Shown here one piece after another: positions 9,403-17,462 of a stretch of 17,462 bases of DNA. The DNA comes from Zygnema cylindricum (lineage: Eukaryota > Streptophyta > Zygnematophyceae > Zygnematales > Zygnemataceae). The notes below the pieces were generated by a model. The model ran no database searches. It saw only the letters and a list, made by a program, of their open reading frames with translations, and had not been told where the DNA came from. How positions within the stretch are numbered: position 1 is the first letter of the stretch; every line of letters begins with the position of its first letter. The translations under genes and the position numbers were made by a program. Where the stretch lies: positions 256,427 through 273,888 of the forward strand of contig JBBHKE010000159.1 in NCBI GenBank assembly GCA_037447655.1. Reading direction: 5' to 3'.

Positions 9403-9419
9403 GAAGCGTTGGCATGGGT

Positions 9420-9530
9420 CGCGGTACGTACCGCCGTACCGCTGGCACAATGTAGTGTTGCCGTGCGTCGCAATACAGAATACTGTAAGGCTGACACAAT
9501 CTAAAGTTACCACCAGTACAAACTACCAGC
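9420..9530 (+). repeat. Degenerate continuation of the 49-bp array
   Basis: CCGCCGTACCGCTGGCACAA and following words repeat phrases of the 49-bp array in the same orientation, on the far side of element C. This suggests the element sits in an older, longer array. Confidence 0.5.
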
Positions 9531-9742
9531 TGTAGCGGTCCTTAAAAAAGCGTCGTTAAAAGTAAGCGCGGTCCGCCAAAGTGGCGTATAGCGTGCAGAT
9601 TGACCATAGATGCCCCATGCGCATAATACGCACGAAACAAACGAGCGAATACTACGCACGATACGCATTTAACGATGAAAAAAATGTTATAAAATGCGTA
9701 CCTGCCAATGTAGCAATACATTTTTGTTATTTTCTTGACAAT

Positions 9743-9937
9743 TAGTGTTGGGTATTGGGTGAAATCATATCGCGATAATTTTGATATTCAATATATTGAA
9801 TATCGACCGGTCAGGGTCTGCGATATATCTTACCGAGACCAAGATAAATTATCGCGATATATTTGGGTAAAAAGTGGTTGTCCGTACAGATATAGTACGG
9901 AAAACAGTAAGGAATTTTGTACGGAAAATCGTACGGA

Positions 9938-9973
<36 letters not shown>

Positions 9974-10155
9974 CCCACTGAGCGTACACCACGAGGGGGG
10001 GAGGGGAGGGGGGTTTGAAAAAAAATTAGAGGAAAAAAAAATTGTATCTATCGCATAAATATCGAAATATTCTGCTTCTCGATATATCAAATATCGGGTA
10101 CCTGAAATTCGATATATATCGAATATCGGCAACAGGCCCTTGATACCCAACATTA
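9743..10155. mobile_element. hAT-like non-autonomous element (413 bp)
   Basis: The left end reads TAGTGTTGGGTAT and the reverse complement of the right end reads TAATGTTGGGTAT. The 8 bases outside are TTGACAAT (9735-9742) and CTGACAAT (10156-10163), a target duplication with 7 of 8 matching. A TAGNGNTGGG-type end with an 8-bp duplication is the signature of the hAT superfamily. The interior holds a 22-bp perfect palindrome (9783-9804), an 18-bp palindrome (10107-10124) and a C-run/G-rich block. No transposase is encoded. Confidence 0.75.
9940..10013. repeat. C31 homopolymer facing a G-rich block
   Basis: There are 31 C's at 9940-9970, then T and five C's, an 18-base spacer, and then G7-A-G4-A-G6 (9995-10013). 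The arms are complementary and could form a strong hairpin; the G block could also form a quadruplex. Proline-rich or glycine-rich frames across it are artefacts. The homopolymer length may not be exact in the assembly. Confidence 0.85.
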
Positions 10156-10163
10156 CTGACAAT

Positions 10164-10784
10164 GTCCCTACATTTTGCACCTTTAAAGGGATATTTTAAG
10201 GGATTTTTCGGGCTTTATAGTACATTTTCTGACATTCCGTATGTTTAAGCATAACTGCCCCACACTTTTCATACATATAAGTATATCGTTCGTAGTTTCC
10301 GTACCTGTTAGGGTTATATATTTTAGGGTTTGTATGTTAAATTTCCGTACATTCCCGCCGCGCTACACTTTTCGTGCAGTTACGTACCGTGGTCATACAT
10401 TTTCGTATAAATTAGGGTAATTAACGGGGGGATTTTAGGAATTCTAGGGTACATTGTCGTACATTCCTTTATATTTGAGTATAACTGCCAAAAAAATGTC
10501 GTACCATTAGGTTTTGTATGGTAATCTTTCCGTATATTACTGTAAATTTTTGTTAATTTTCAGTACATTTTACTATTTTTTAAGGATTTTTTATGATTAC
10601 ACTCTCTGTACATTTTCGTATATGTTCGTACAGCGAAAACTAAACGGATTTTAAGAAAAGCATAGAAGTCACGAATACTACGTTAAAATCGGAAAAAATA
10701 TCCAAATTCAGACGAATAAGTGCTCAAACCATTACACTGGCTAAAAACACACTATACAAGCATAAACACACAAACACGAACCCT
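10164..10784. other. GTAC-rich non-coding stretch
   Basis: No ORF of note. Phrases such as CGTACATTCC and GTACATTTT recur at irregular spacing. It continues the base pattern of 8400-9740. Confidence 0.6.
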
Positions 10785-10799
10785 GCCCGTGTAACGGGC
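10785..10799 (-). mobile_element. Helitron-like terminal hairpin, inverted
   Basis: GCCCGTGTAACGGGC is the exact reverse complement of the hairpin at 941-955. On the minus strand it is preceded by AAGACAAAATGA, without the TCTATA leader seen at the first copy. It may mark a second, opposite-facing Helitron end. Confidence 0.4.
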
Positions 10800-11048
10800 T
10801 CATTTTGTCTTGTTTAACGTAAAAGTTGTTGGGACAAATGGAGCACACTCCAAAATTTATCACAAGGCAAACCAAACAAATTTTTCACGTTGAAGTTTTG
10901 TGTATCGCTGGGTTTTAACGGACAGGATTTCAATAATTACAAGCCGTCCCCGTTTCTTGACGGTCTAAAAAGAACCCCGTCAGCTCAGCAAAAACGAATT
11001 GTAAAAGGACACAGAGTGTTTAATAGACCGCTGCGGGCAAAGACAGCC
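10800..11048. other. Intergenic, nothing recognised
   Basis: A 66-codon frame (10890-11090) runs into the next element and shows no domain. Confidence 0.4.
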
Positions 11049-11302
11049 GCGGTTACTACATCTCTATCACTACACCGCCATCTTTATTAGTGTTAACAAT
11101 TTCTCCTCCACTTAAAAAAAAAAATCTCCGTGCACATTTGTCGGATTATCAATCGGAGTCTTCAAATCAGAAGGTGAGAATCTTGCCTTCCAATAGCAAC
11201 CATCGGATCGCCAATCCGACAAGTTTGCATGGAGACAAAATGTTTTTAGGGGCAAAAAAAAACTTTAACACTAATAACGATGAGCAGTGTAGCAACGCAG
11301 CC
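11049..11302. mobile_element. Foldback/MITE-like element A
   Basis: Arms 11080-11150 and 11211-11281 are inverted copies (my alignment by eye is about 70% identical), beginning ATC(T/G)TTATTAGTGTTAA and ending TTGTCGGATT. Outer sequence (TACTACAT / GTAGCAAC) also pairs loosely, so the element probably reaches about 11049-11302. The core of about 60 bp matches element B in inverted orientation. Confidence 0.7.
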
Positions 11303-12480
11303 TATCTATGCCAGGCTATCAATAAAAGTAGTCGGGTAATGTCCACAACTATTTTTAATTAAGTAATGCTTAGATTCTCCGTAGACAGTATGGTTCTCAG
11401 TTGAAAATGTGTCTTTGCTTCTTGTTGGTAAACCGTTTGGCTCCAAAGTGATGAGTCAAAATTTTGAATCACTCAAATGTTTTTTCATGGAGATTGAGAT
11501 ATCACACGCATTCATATCTCATATCTACTCTAAAAAAGGCATGACAAAGTACCCAGTATGTTATATACAAATCTTTTGACGAGTATAGTTTTGCCATCAT
11601 TACAAATGAAGCAGGTCACCACCACCGATAAAAGATGAAAACAATTCTACGAGGCAATCGTAAATATTAAACATCTATCGCACATATCGACTTATATTCG
11701 AACAAAAGCGCAAAAAATCATTTGTGTGCCCAACCGCAAAAGTCCTAAGTTGTGTTCCTATGCGGTAAAGTAATTGTATTTTTCTGGTTGTTTTCTCAAA
11801 AGCTGAAAATCTTTTCCCATACCAAGAAAGTGTAAGAAGTGACGTAAAATTTACGTCATCCAAAAACATAGTATGTACTTTAGTTTGGCGTCTTCCCTTT
11901 CCTGACTGCCACGTCATGTCAACTCATCTTCAAACTCAAAATTCAAATCTTCTCGAGAGTCGTTTTAAGCGAAGGTAACGAGTAACCAACAATTAGGAAA
12001 ATGTCCGAGCACGCCAAACACGATTTTAGCATTTTTGTATGAGGGAGCGTACACACCATTTTCTAGTCTGCCTATCACGCGCATATGAAGAAAAGGAAAA
12101 TGCAGGCATCTTTGACCTCCACTTTCATTTATGGGCCCTCTGAAAATGTTTACGCCGTTGCGCGTAGTTTCGAAACAGATCAAGAGAGAAAGTTATGCTC
12201 CCGAAAAATAATGGGAGTTACTGATATTGAATGTCACCGAGTTTTTTTTTTTGGCCTTCAACTCCATCCGCCCCAAAGAAAATCGTGGTTTGACGAGAGC
12301 ATAACGATCGAGGCTCGTATTACACGTGGGTTGTTTTAAAGTGGTAACGTAAGGAGATTCTTGTGGGTAGTGGCAATAAAGCTCGAAGGCTCGAAGCTAT
12401 CGTTAAGTTGTCAAAAATTGACGTGGATCGAACAAGGTGACCCAGTTAGCAGCCTTTTGAATTGTTCCACCTTTTTTCCT
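11303..12480. other. Intergenic, nothing recognised
   Basis: Short frames on both strands (for example 11675-11917 on - and 12085-12339 on +) lack domains and conserved motifs. No repeat or RNA gene was found. Confidence 0.45.
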
Positions 12481-13106
12481 CAAAGTCACAACAAAAGGTT
12501 AAGATGGAATGCTTGGCGAAGACAAGGATGGTGGCCCCATATGAGTCGAAGGAAGAGACCAAGGTAGTGGATTATGATTAGGATGTGGATGAATAGTTCG
12601 AGGTGATCCGTTGATGGGGCGGGCACCTTTTTTGGGGTGATCCTCTACATAAAAGACAGTTGGAAATGCGGACACTAAGGACACTACCACGGTCGTCATC
12701 GACCCTGAAGCAATTCAAAAGATTAACGATATTAGAGCTCCGTGTACCATATCCTAAAAGGCAATACGTAATGTTTCCCTCAAGGGATAATGCAGTTGAA
12801 CCTCCACAAGATCAAAGTGTTTTGAAGGATCAAGTTCAACAAGGTCTATTCCTCAAATTGTTTAAGGTAGAGGATGGACTAATGGCCAGTGATGTCACAC
12901 CCCTTGGTGAAGGATTGGAGTCTTTGATGTATATGGCGAGCTTCCAAGCTCACCTTAGGCTGTTGTTCTCCACATTGGTGTTTTTTTTACGTCCACATAG
13001 CAGAGATACTTGTTGGGGACCTTACAATCCTAACACCTATGGAGGTTACCATCATCAGGGTCCGGCGAGAGGAGCTCTTAAGAGATATTTTTTGCCAACA
13101 ACCTAA
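12480..13106 (+). pseudogene. Possible decayed coding sequence, unrecognised
   Basis: One frame stays open from 12660 to 13106 and, with three stops, can be followed back to about 12500. Parts look coding (LGEGLESLMYMASFQAHLRL). Near 12660-12740 a neighbouring frame reads VIDPEAIQKINDIRAP, suggesting a frameshift. A degraded transposon gag or an old host gene are both possible; I match neither. Confidence 0.3.
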
Positions 13107-13640
13107 AGGATGTCTCGAAAACTTGAAGGAACAAGGAGAGCGAAGGGATCACTTAGAGAAACGAGCGTTCATCCGTCTTCGATGATTATACTGTCCGCGG
13201 GCCGATGACGGACTCATGGGGTTATCCACCTTGACCCTCACGGTTTCAAATAAAGAAGATATTTTTCGACAAGACAAGGAACTCGATCTTTGTTGATCTA
13301 AGCAGACATGAGTTGCCTTTAATTCACAATTTTCACTAAAGACGATTAAGTTGACAAGTCAAAAGGTAACAACACTCAAGGTCCCATGACCTATGATTGT
13401 AGAGCAAACCTCGCATGCAAAATTCTTTGTATAACTGGTATCTGCAAGGTTGACAAAGTTGATGGTCGCAACATAGTGAGAGGTACGTGTTAACCTATGA
13501 CCAAGGTTCAAACCTCACATGCAACTTACAACAGTTAGAAGCACACAAAAAGGATGGGAACTTCTTGACAATTGTGGGTCGAGACGAAAGACGTCTATAA
13601 GGGCAAGTTTACCTTATCTAGGACAAGTGTCCTCGTAACG
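13107..13640. other. Intergenic, see short direct repeat
   Basis: No convincing ORF. The only structure seen is the direct repeat listed next. Confidence 0.4.
13390..13525 (+). repeat. Pair of direct repeats of about 33 bp, 104 bp apart
   Basis: Both copies start CCTATGA and share CAAACCTC(G/A)CATGCAA at matching positions (starts 13390 and 13494). The second contains GGTTCAAACC (13505-13514), which resembles a tRNA-type B box. No convincing A box or tRNA fold is present. Confidence 0.4.
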
Positions 13641-13865
13641 TTTTCTTTCCCCAAAAAGCTTCCCATCTCCTTAACTCCCCCCACCTCCTACCCTCCAAGT
13701 AACTTTTGTTGGTATAGCTTTTGTAACTAAATTGACTCCCTCTCTACCTCTCCCTCACCCTCGCCCTCCGTCCCTCTCTTGTCCATTTCAACTCTCCCTC
13801 TCGCTTACCCTCTTTCCCCCTTTTTCTTCTCCCCTCCCCCCCTCTCTCTGCCCCTCCCACGAGAA
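13640..13865 (+). repeat. CT-rich (polypyrimidine) low-complexity tract
   Basis: About 200 bases dominated by CTCCCT-like words, opposite in strand to the GA tract at 1028-1515. Apparent Pro/Ser/Leu frames here are compositional. Confidence 0.8.
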
Positions 13866-13908
13866 CTCATGCTTTGCCAAAATCATAAGATATCAGACTT
13901 GTCACGAG

Positions 13909-14168
13909 TTGTTGCTACTACGCCGTGTATCGTTATTAGTGTTAATGTTTTTCTCACCCTTTCAAACATTTTTTTGCCACTTAAAACATCTTTTCTTCCT
14001 GCACACTTGTCCGGTGTTTAATCCGAAGGTTGCAATTGAAAGGCAAGATTCTCCGCTTCCAATTGGTTGTCTCCAATCGAAATTTGGCAAGTTATTAATT
14101 GAGAAAAAATGTTTTAAGTGGCGAAAAAACCATTGAAATAAAGAGCAAAACAGGGTGTAGTGAAGTTT
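13909..14168. mobile_element. Foldback/MITE-like element B
   Basis: The left end GTTGCTACTACGCC is followed by ATCGTTATTAGTGTTAA as in elements A and C. The interior AAGGCAAGATTCTC and the right end TTTTAAGTGG...GGTGTAGTGA match element A in reverse orientation. The right terminus is more decayed than the left. There is no coding capacity. Confidence 0.6.
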
Positions 14169-14169
14169 A

Positions 14170-15060
14170 CAAAATAAAAACGAAGATAACAAACAAGTTT
14201 GCATTTAGAAACCACAAAAACTCCCAAAAATGTACATTTTGTTTGTTAAACCTTATTTATTGTAAACTTTCATATAAAACAAATGGCACACAGTTTAAAA
14301 AGAATGAAAAATAGGCACTTCGACTCTACCGATCTTTCGAAATGTTTGCAAACTACAAATAAAATGAACCAATAACAATAAAGTAGAATAGAGACTCATC
14401 CTCTCCATTTTTTCTTCTACTCCAGCTTAATTGCTCATAGAAACAGTTGTGCTGTTCTTGTTTTGTTGAGCAAAAAGGCCAATTTTTAAACAACAATATA
14501 CTACAATAAACCTGCAACTACACTTAATAATATATATGTTTTATAATTTATTTATATGTATTTTGAAACCTCCAAGGTTTTCCTCGAGTCGAATAAATAA
14601 GCAGAACATGTCTTTTCTTACCACTCTAAAAATGAACAAATTACTCTTGAAACCTAAATTAATTACTTGTAGAAAACTGAAATTCCTCGTAGAAAAAATA
14701 AATTTCTCTCTAAATTTCTCTAGAAAGAAATATAAATAACTTTGGACAAGTAGATCAACAGCCCCAAATATTCTTTTGATATTTTGAAAAAATAGAGGAA
14801 GAAAAACACCTTCGAAACGTTTCCTCCACTTTCCCCACTCAAATGTTTTTTTCACCTGAGGAAATCCTCAATAATGGAGGAAATCGAATCAAAATCAAGA
14901 TATAATCTGTTCAATAACCGAAATCAATATCTAGTGATGTTGCCTTTTTTTTTTTTTTGGAGACAGGACGAGAAACTTTCCTTTACCCAAAAAATGACTT
15001 GTTTCATATGCAACGATTTTTGCCAATTTTTGGAAGTTTTTGTAAACTTGTCTCCGTAAA
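14170..15060. other. AT-rich intergenic, nothing firm
   Basis: Very AT-rich, with T and A runs. A minus-strand frame is open from about 15116 down to a TGA near 14911 and could be a short 3' exon, but no splice sites support this well. Confidence 0.35.
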
Positions 15061-15066
15061 TTTATT
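15061..15066 (-). terminator. Polyadenylation signal AATAAA (minus strand)
   Basis: The + strand reads TTTATT, so AATAAA lies on the minus strand about 75 bases after the stop at 15141-15143. It fits as the 3' end of the acidic protein gene. Confidence 0.45.
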
Positions 15067-15140
15067 TCCGTAATATTCCCTCCGATTCTTTGATACATAA
15101 AAAAATAAAAAGTCCTCTAAAAATGTTGAAAATAAGGATA

Positions 15141-16187
15141 CTACTTCTCTCCAATAAAACTTTCTCCTTTTCCGAGAATCTCCCCTTGTTTTTCATAATG
15201 TAGTTTTGGGAAAGTTTCTGCCATATGCCATAACTCCTCCTTTTCAGTTGTGTTTTTTTCGTCTTTTTCCTCCGTTTTCTTTCTTCCATCGGTGTTTCTT
15301 TCTCCTTCTCCTACGGATTTAACATGTTTTTCTTCCTCGGAAACTTTAGCGTTTAAACCACCCTCGAAATTTGGATTTGTCCTATCAGAAATCGTCTCAT
15401 CTGAAGAAGAAGTAGAAGCAGCGAGTAACAAATCCTTTTCCTTTCCATCCTTGTCTTTACTGTCTTCTTCTTTTCCACCTATTTCTTGCCCGTCTCTTTC
15501 TTTTCCATCTTTCTCTTTACCATATCCTCCTTTTCCATTTATTTCTTTTCCATCTCTTTCTTCTCCCTCTCTTTCTTTTCCCTCTTTCTCGTTGCCGTCT
15601 TTCTCTTTTCCCTCTTGTTTTTTTCCCTCTCTTACTTTTCCGGGAACGAAAATTGAATCGGGTTTTACTCTATTTTCTCTGGAAGAAATATTATTCTCCT
15701 CAGTTGCAGACCATTCTGAACTTAAAGAATCGGCCGGAGTAAAAAACTCTCCGTCAGAAAAAGTGGATCCAATAGAACTCACTCTTTTTATCATATCTGA
15801 ATTTTCGACGTTTTCAATACCAGAAGGAGAAACTGACGAACTTTCCTTTTTTTTCTCCTTTCCTTCCTTACTCTCCAAATAATTATCGAGATTCGAATGG
15901 GTCAAATTAATCTCTCCTTCCTTCTCGAAATTTTTCAAATGGAATACTTCCTCAGAACCAGTTTCAATCATTCCTCCTCTTCCTCCTCCTTCTTCTCCTC
16001 CCCCTCCTCCTCCTCTTCCTCCTCCTCCTTCTCCTCCCCCTCCTCCTTCACTATTCAATGTGACCTCTCCCTCCGTAATTTCTAAAACTGTTGGAAAAAC
16101 TGGGGTATCCTCGACTTTTTCCCTTTCCCCATTTTTTTCATCTCTCTTCCTCAAATCACCTGGAGATAGTTTCACGCTCAATTTTGT
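15141..16187 (-). CDS. Acidic low-complexity protein, probable last exon
   Basis: The minus-strand frame is open from 16226 down to a TAG at 15141-15143 and has no ATG near its upstream end, so it is probably an exon. TTCTCAG ending at 16188 is a plausible acceptor. In order the product shows a short mixed segment (KLSPGDLRKRDEKN), a Gly/Glu-rich run (SEGGGGGEGGGGRGG), a mixed Ser/Glu region, a 5-residue repeat of the type [D/E]GKE[K/R] over about 65 residues (DNA 15435-15650, period 15 bp), and a less biased C-terminus (ELWHMAETFPKLHYEK). The non-repetitive segments make real coding likely, since composition alone would not give them. Function unknown; probably disordered and highly charged. 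Confidence 0.55.
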   Translation of the reverse strand, partial: TKLSVKLSPGDLRKRDEKNGEREKVEDTPVFPTVLEITEGEVTLNSEGGGGGEGGGGRGGGGGGEEGGGRGGMIETGSEEVFHLKNFEKEGEINLTHSNLDNYLESKEGKEKKKESSSVSPSGIENVENSDMIKRVSSIGSTFSDGEFFTPADSLSSEWSATEENNISSRENRVKPDSIFVPGKVREGKKQEGKEKDGNEKEGKEREGEERDGKEINGKGGYGKEKDGKERDGQEIGGKEEDSKDKDGKEKDLLLAASTSSSDETISDRTNPNFEGGLNAKVSEEEKHVKSVGEGERNTDGRKKTEEKDEKNTTEKEELWHMAETFPKLHYEKQGEILGKGESFIGEK

Positions 16188-16230
16188 CTGAGAACCTGGA
16201 CAAAATCTTAGTAGATCTTCTGATTTTTAT

Positions 16231-16419
16231 CTAAAATCCAATTTCTAAAAGTTTCTCCGCCGTTTCCAAAAAAGATTTCTCCATTCTCTCTCCCTCTTCT
16301 CCCTCTCCCTCTCTTTCCGCAGTACCACAAGCTTTGATACTTTCTATGAGCTCCTCCTCCTCCCTCCTCAGAACTGGAATCTCCACCCTCCTGAGGTCAA
16401 AGAGCTGTCTCTCCTTCCC
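16231..16419 (-). CDS. Probable internal exon of the acidic protein gene
   Basis: Between stops at 16420-16422 and 16231-16233 the minus strand encodes 62 residues with a coiled-coil look (FDLRRVEIPVLRREEEELIE, later EKSFLETAEKLLEI). It is in the same frame as the block to its right, with only a TGA (16498-16500) and a TAG (16420-16422) between them. No ATG stands at its beginning. An exon with unresolved borders, or a gene broken by stops, are both possible. Confidence 0.4.
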   Translation of the reverse strand, partial: GKERQLFDLRRVEIPVLRREEEELIESIKACGTAEREGEGEEGERMEKSFLETAEKLLEIGF

Positions 16420-16497
16420 CTATTCCTCGGGAACAAAACTCCTGAAAACTAACCCTACCCCCTCCCCACCTCCGCTGGAACTGTCCCTCCTTCCCCG

Positions 16498-17462
16498 TCA
16501 TCTCCCAACAAAATCATAACCATTTATAGAAATTTGTACCCCAATGAGATCCTCCAATTGACTTATTTCCTTAGAAGGTGAAGAAATACTCCCTCTATCC
16601 CCCTCGACCTTCTCGTCGGAGGTAGAAATTTCCTTCTCTACTTCAGAAGAAACACTCCCTCTCTCCCCATCCACACTAATAGTCCCACTTATGCTTTCCT
16701 TCCCATTAGAGTCTGATAATTGTCCTAAAGAAACTGAAGTCGTAATACATTCAAAAAAACTCTCCTCCTCTTCCTCCTCTTGTTCCTCCTCCTCCTCTTT
16801 CTCCTCCTCCTTTTTCTCCTCCTCCTCTTCCTCCTCTTCCTCCTCCAAAAGTTTATCCTCGCTTCTAAGAGTGTCTACAGTTGTCACGTTTGACAAAACT
16901 AGACTGAAGTTAACATTCTCCTTCAGTTCAACTACCTCTACCCCATTTGTTAACTCTACTCCCTTTGTACTCTCCACATTAATTTGAGAAGTGGAAGTTT
17001 CCAGGGTCTTTGATAATTTTTGGGTCTCCCGAGAGTCGTTTTCTAAAGTCAAATCAGCAAAAAATTGACTTTTTTCAATAAGTTTTCCAGAAATAGGTGC
17101 AGTAGGGATTTCATTATCCACGCTTATTACTGTATCACTATCTTCTACTTCCTCAGTACAAGGAGTTCTCCCTGCTTGAACCATCTCCTTCTCCTCTCTC
17201 TCCTCCCTCTCCTCCCTCCTCTCCTCCCTCTCCTCCCTCTCCTCCCTCTCCCCCCTCTCCTTCCTCTCCTCCCTCTCCTCCCTCTCCTCCCTCTCCTCTC
17301 TCGACTCCCTTTCAACCTCGGTGAGAATTGCCCCCTCCGGACCTGTCTCCTCCCTGTCCTCTCTCGCCTGCTTTCGGGAATCAGTACGAGTTACTCCCTC
17401 TTGAGCTCTCTCCTCCCTCTCCTCCCTCCTGGCCACAATTAGAATTGTCCCCTCTTGAACTG
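16498..17462 (-). CDS. Acidic Glu/Arg-rich protein, 5' part, open at window edge
   Basis: The minus-strand frame is open from the right edge to TGA at 16498-16500, about 320 codons, with no ATG near the edge, so the start lies outside. The visible N-terminal part has three loose modules that begin [Q/P]EG and end in RE-rich sequence (EGTILIVARREER, EGVTRTDSRKQAR, EGAILTEVERESR), then a long (REE)n stretch, a mixed region (SRETQKLSKTLETSTSQINV), a near-pure Glu run and a Ser/Glu region, ending GVQISINGYDFVGR. The mixed regions argue for true coding. It probably splices to the block at 16231-16419; a donor such as GTACAA near 16535 is possible. Likely a disordered scaffold-like protein; no domain was recognised. 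Confidence 0.55.
   Translation of the reverse strand, partial: VQEGTILIVARREEREERAQEGVTRTDSRKQAREDREETGPEGAILTEVERESREEREEREEREERKERGEREEREEREERREEREEREEKEMVQAGRTPCTEEVEDSDTVISVDNEIPTAPISGKLIEKSQFFADLTLENDSRETQKLSKTLETSTSQINVESTKGVELTNGVEVVELKENVNFSLVLSNVTTVDTLRSEDKLLEEEEEEEEEEKKEEEKEEEEEQEEEEEESFFECITTSVSLGQLSDSNGKESISGTISVDGERGSVSSEVEKEISTSDEKVEGDRGSISSPSKEISQLEDLIGVQISINGYDFVGR

Noticed and set aside
9735-10180. Frames on both strands with poly-Pro or poly-Gly
   Set aside because: They cross the C31 and G-rich block of the MITE and carry no other coding sign.
10310-10430. TTAGGG-like words suggesting telomeric repeats
   Set aside because: Only isolated copies at irregular spacing, no tandem run.
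15250-16085. Long Ser/Phe/Pro frame on the + strand
   Set aside because: It is the antisense of the better-supported acidic frame and consists almost wholly of pyrimidine-coded residues.

Overview
The window looks like AT-rich nuclear DNA from a eukaryote. GT-AG introns, AATAAA signals, long non-coding stretches and decayed transposons support this. I cannot name the organism. The plant-type leucine-rich repeats (LRRs) fit land plants, algae and several protist groups.

Left part (1-5062, + strand): the 3' half of an LRR gene that starts upstream of the window. Four 72-bp exons (316-387, 1662-1733, 3206-3277, 3525-3596) each encode one 24-residue LxGxIP repeat, and all are bounded by phase-2 introns. 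A 284-bp exon (4153-4436) adds the last LRR and a cysteine-rich, EGF-like module. A final exon (4811-4947) encodes a Pro/Arg-rich tail, followed by AATAAA at 5057. The array grew by copying exons together with their intron flanks: 41-508 and 2931-3398 are near-identical copies. Intron 1 also carries a Helitron-like 5' terminus, a 13-bp tandem repeat and a 0.5-kb GA-rich tract.

Middle part (5063-15060): no gene I can defend. From 8.4 to 10.8 kb it is a patchwork of repeats: a 49-bp tandem array with two dyads per unit, an inverted-repeat element that splits this array, a 413-bp hAT-like non-autonomous element with 8-bp target duplications and a C31 tract facing a G-rich block, and a background very rich in GTAC. 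A Helitron-like hairpin lies at 10785-10799, inverted relative to the one in intron 1. Two more foldback elements sharing termini with the one at 8.9-9.4 kb lie at 11.05-11.30 and 13.91-14.17 kb. Possible decayed coding sequence lies at 5.4-5.8 and 12.5-13.1 kb.

Right part (15060-17462, - strand): purine-rich coding sequence for an acidic, low-complexity protein or proteins, open at the right edge and ending near 15141 with AATAAA about 75 bp further on. Three blocks (16501-17462, 16231-16419, 15141 to about 16187) are probably exons of one gene, but their joins are unresolved. The best-supported biology here is exon-wise growth of the LRR gene and the nested repeat cluster. I see no evidence that the two genes act together.
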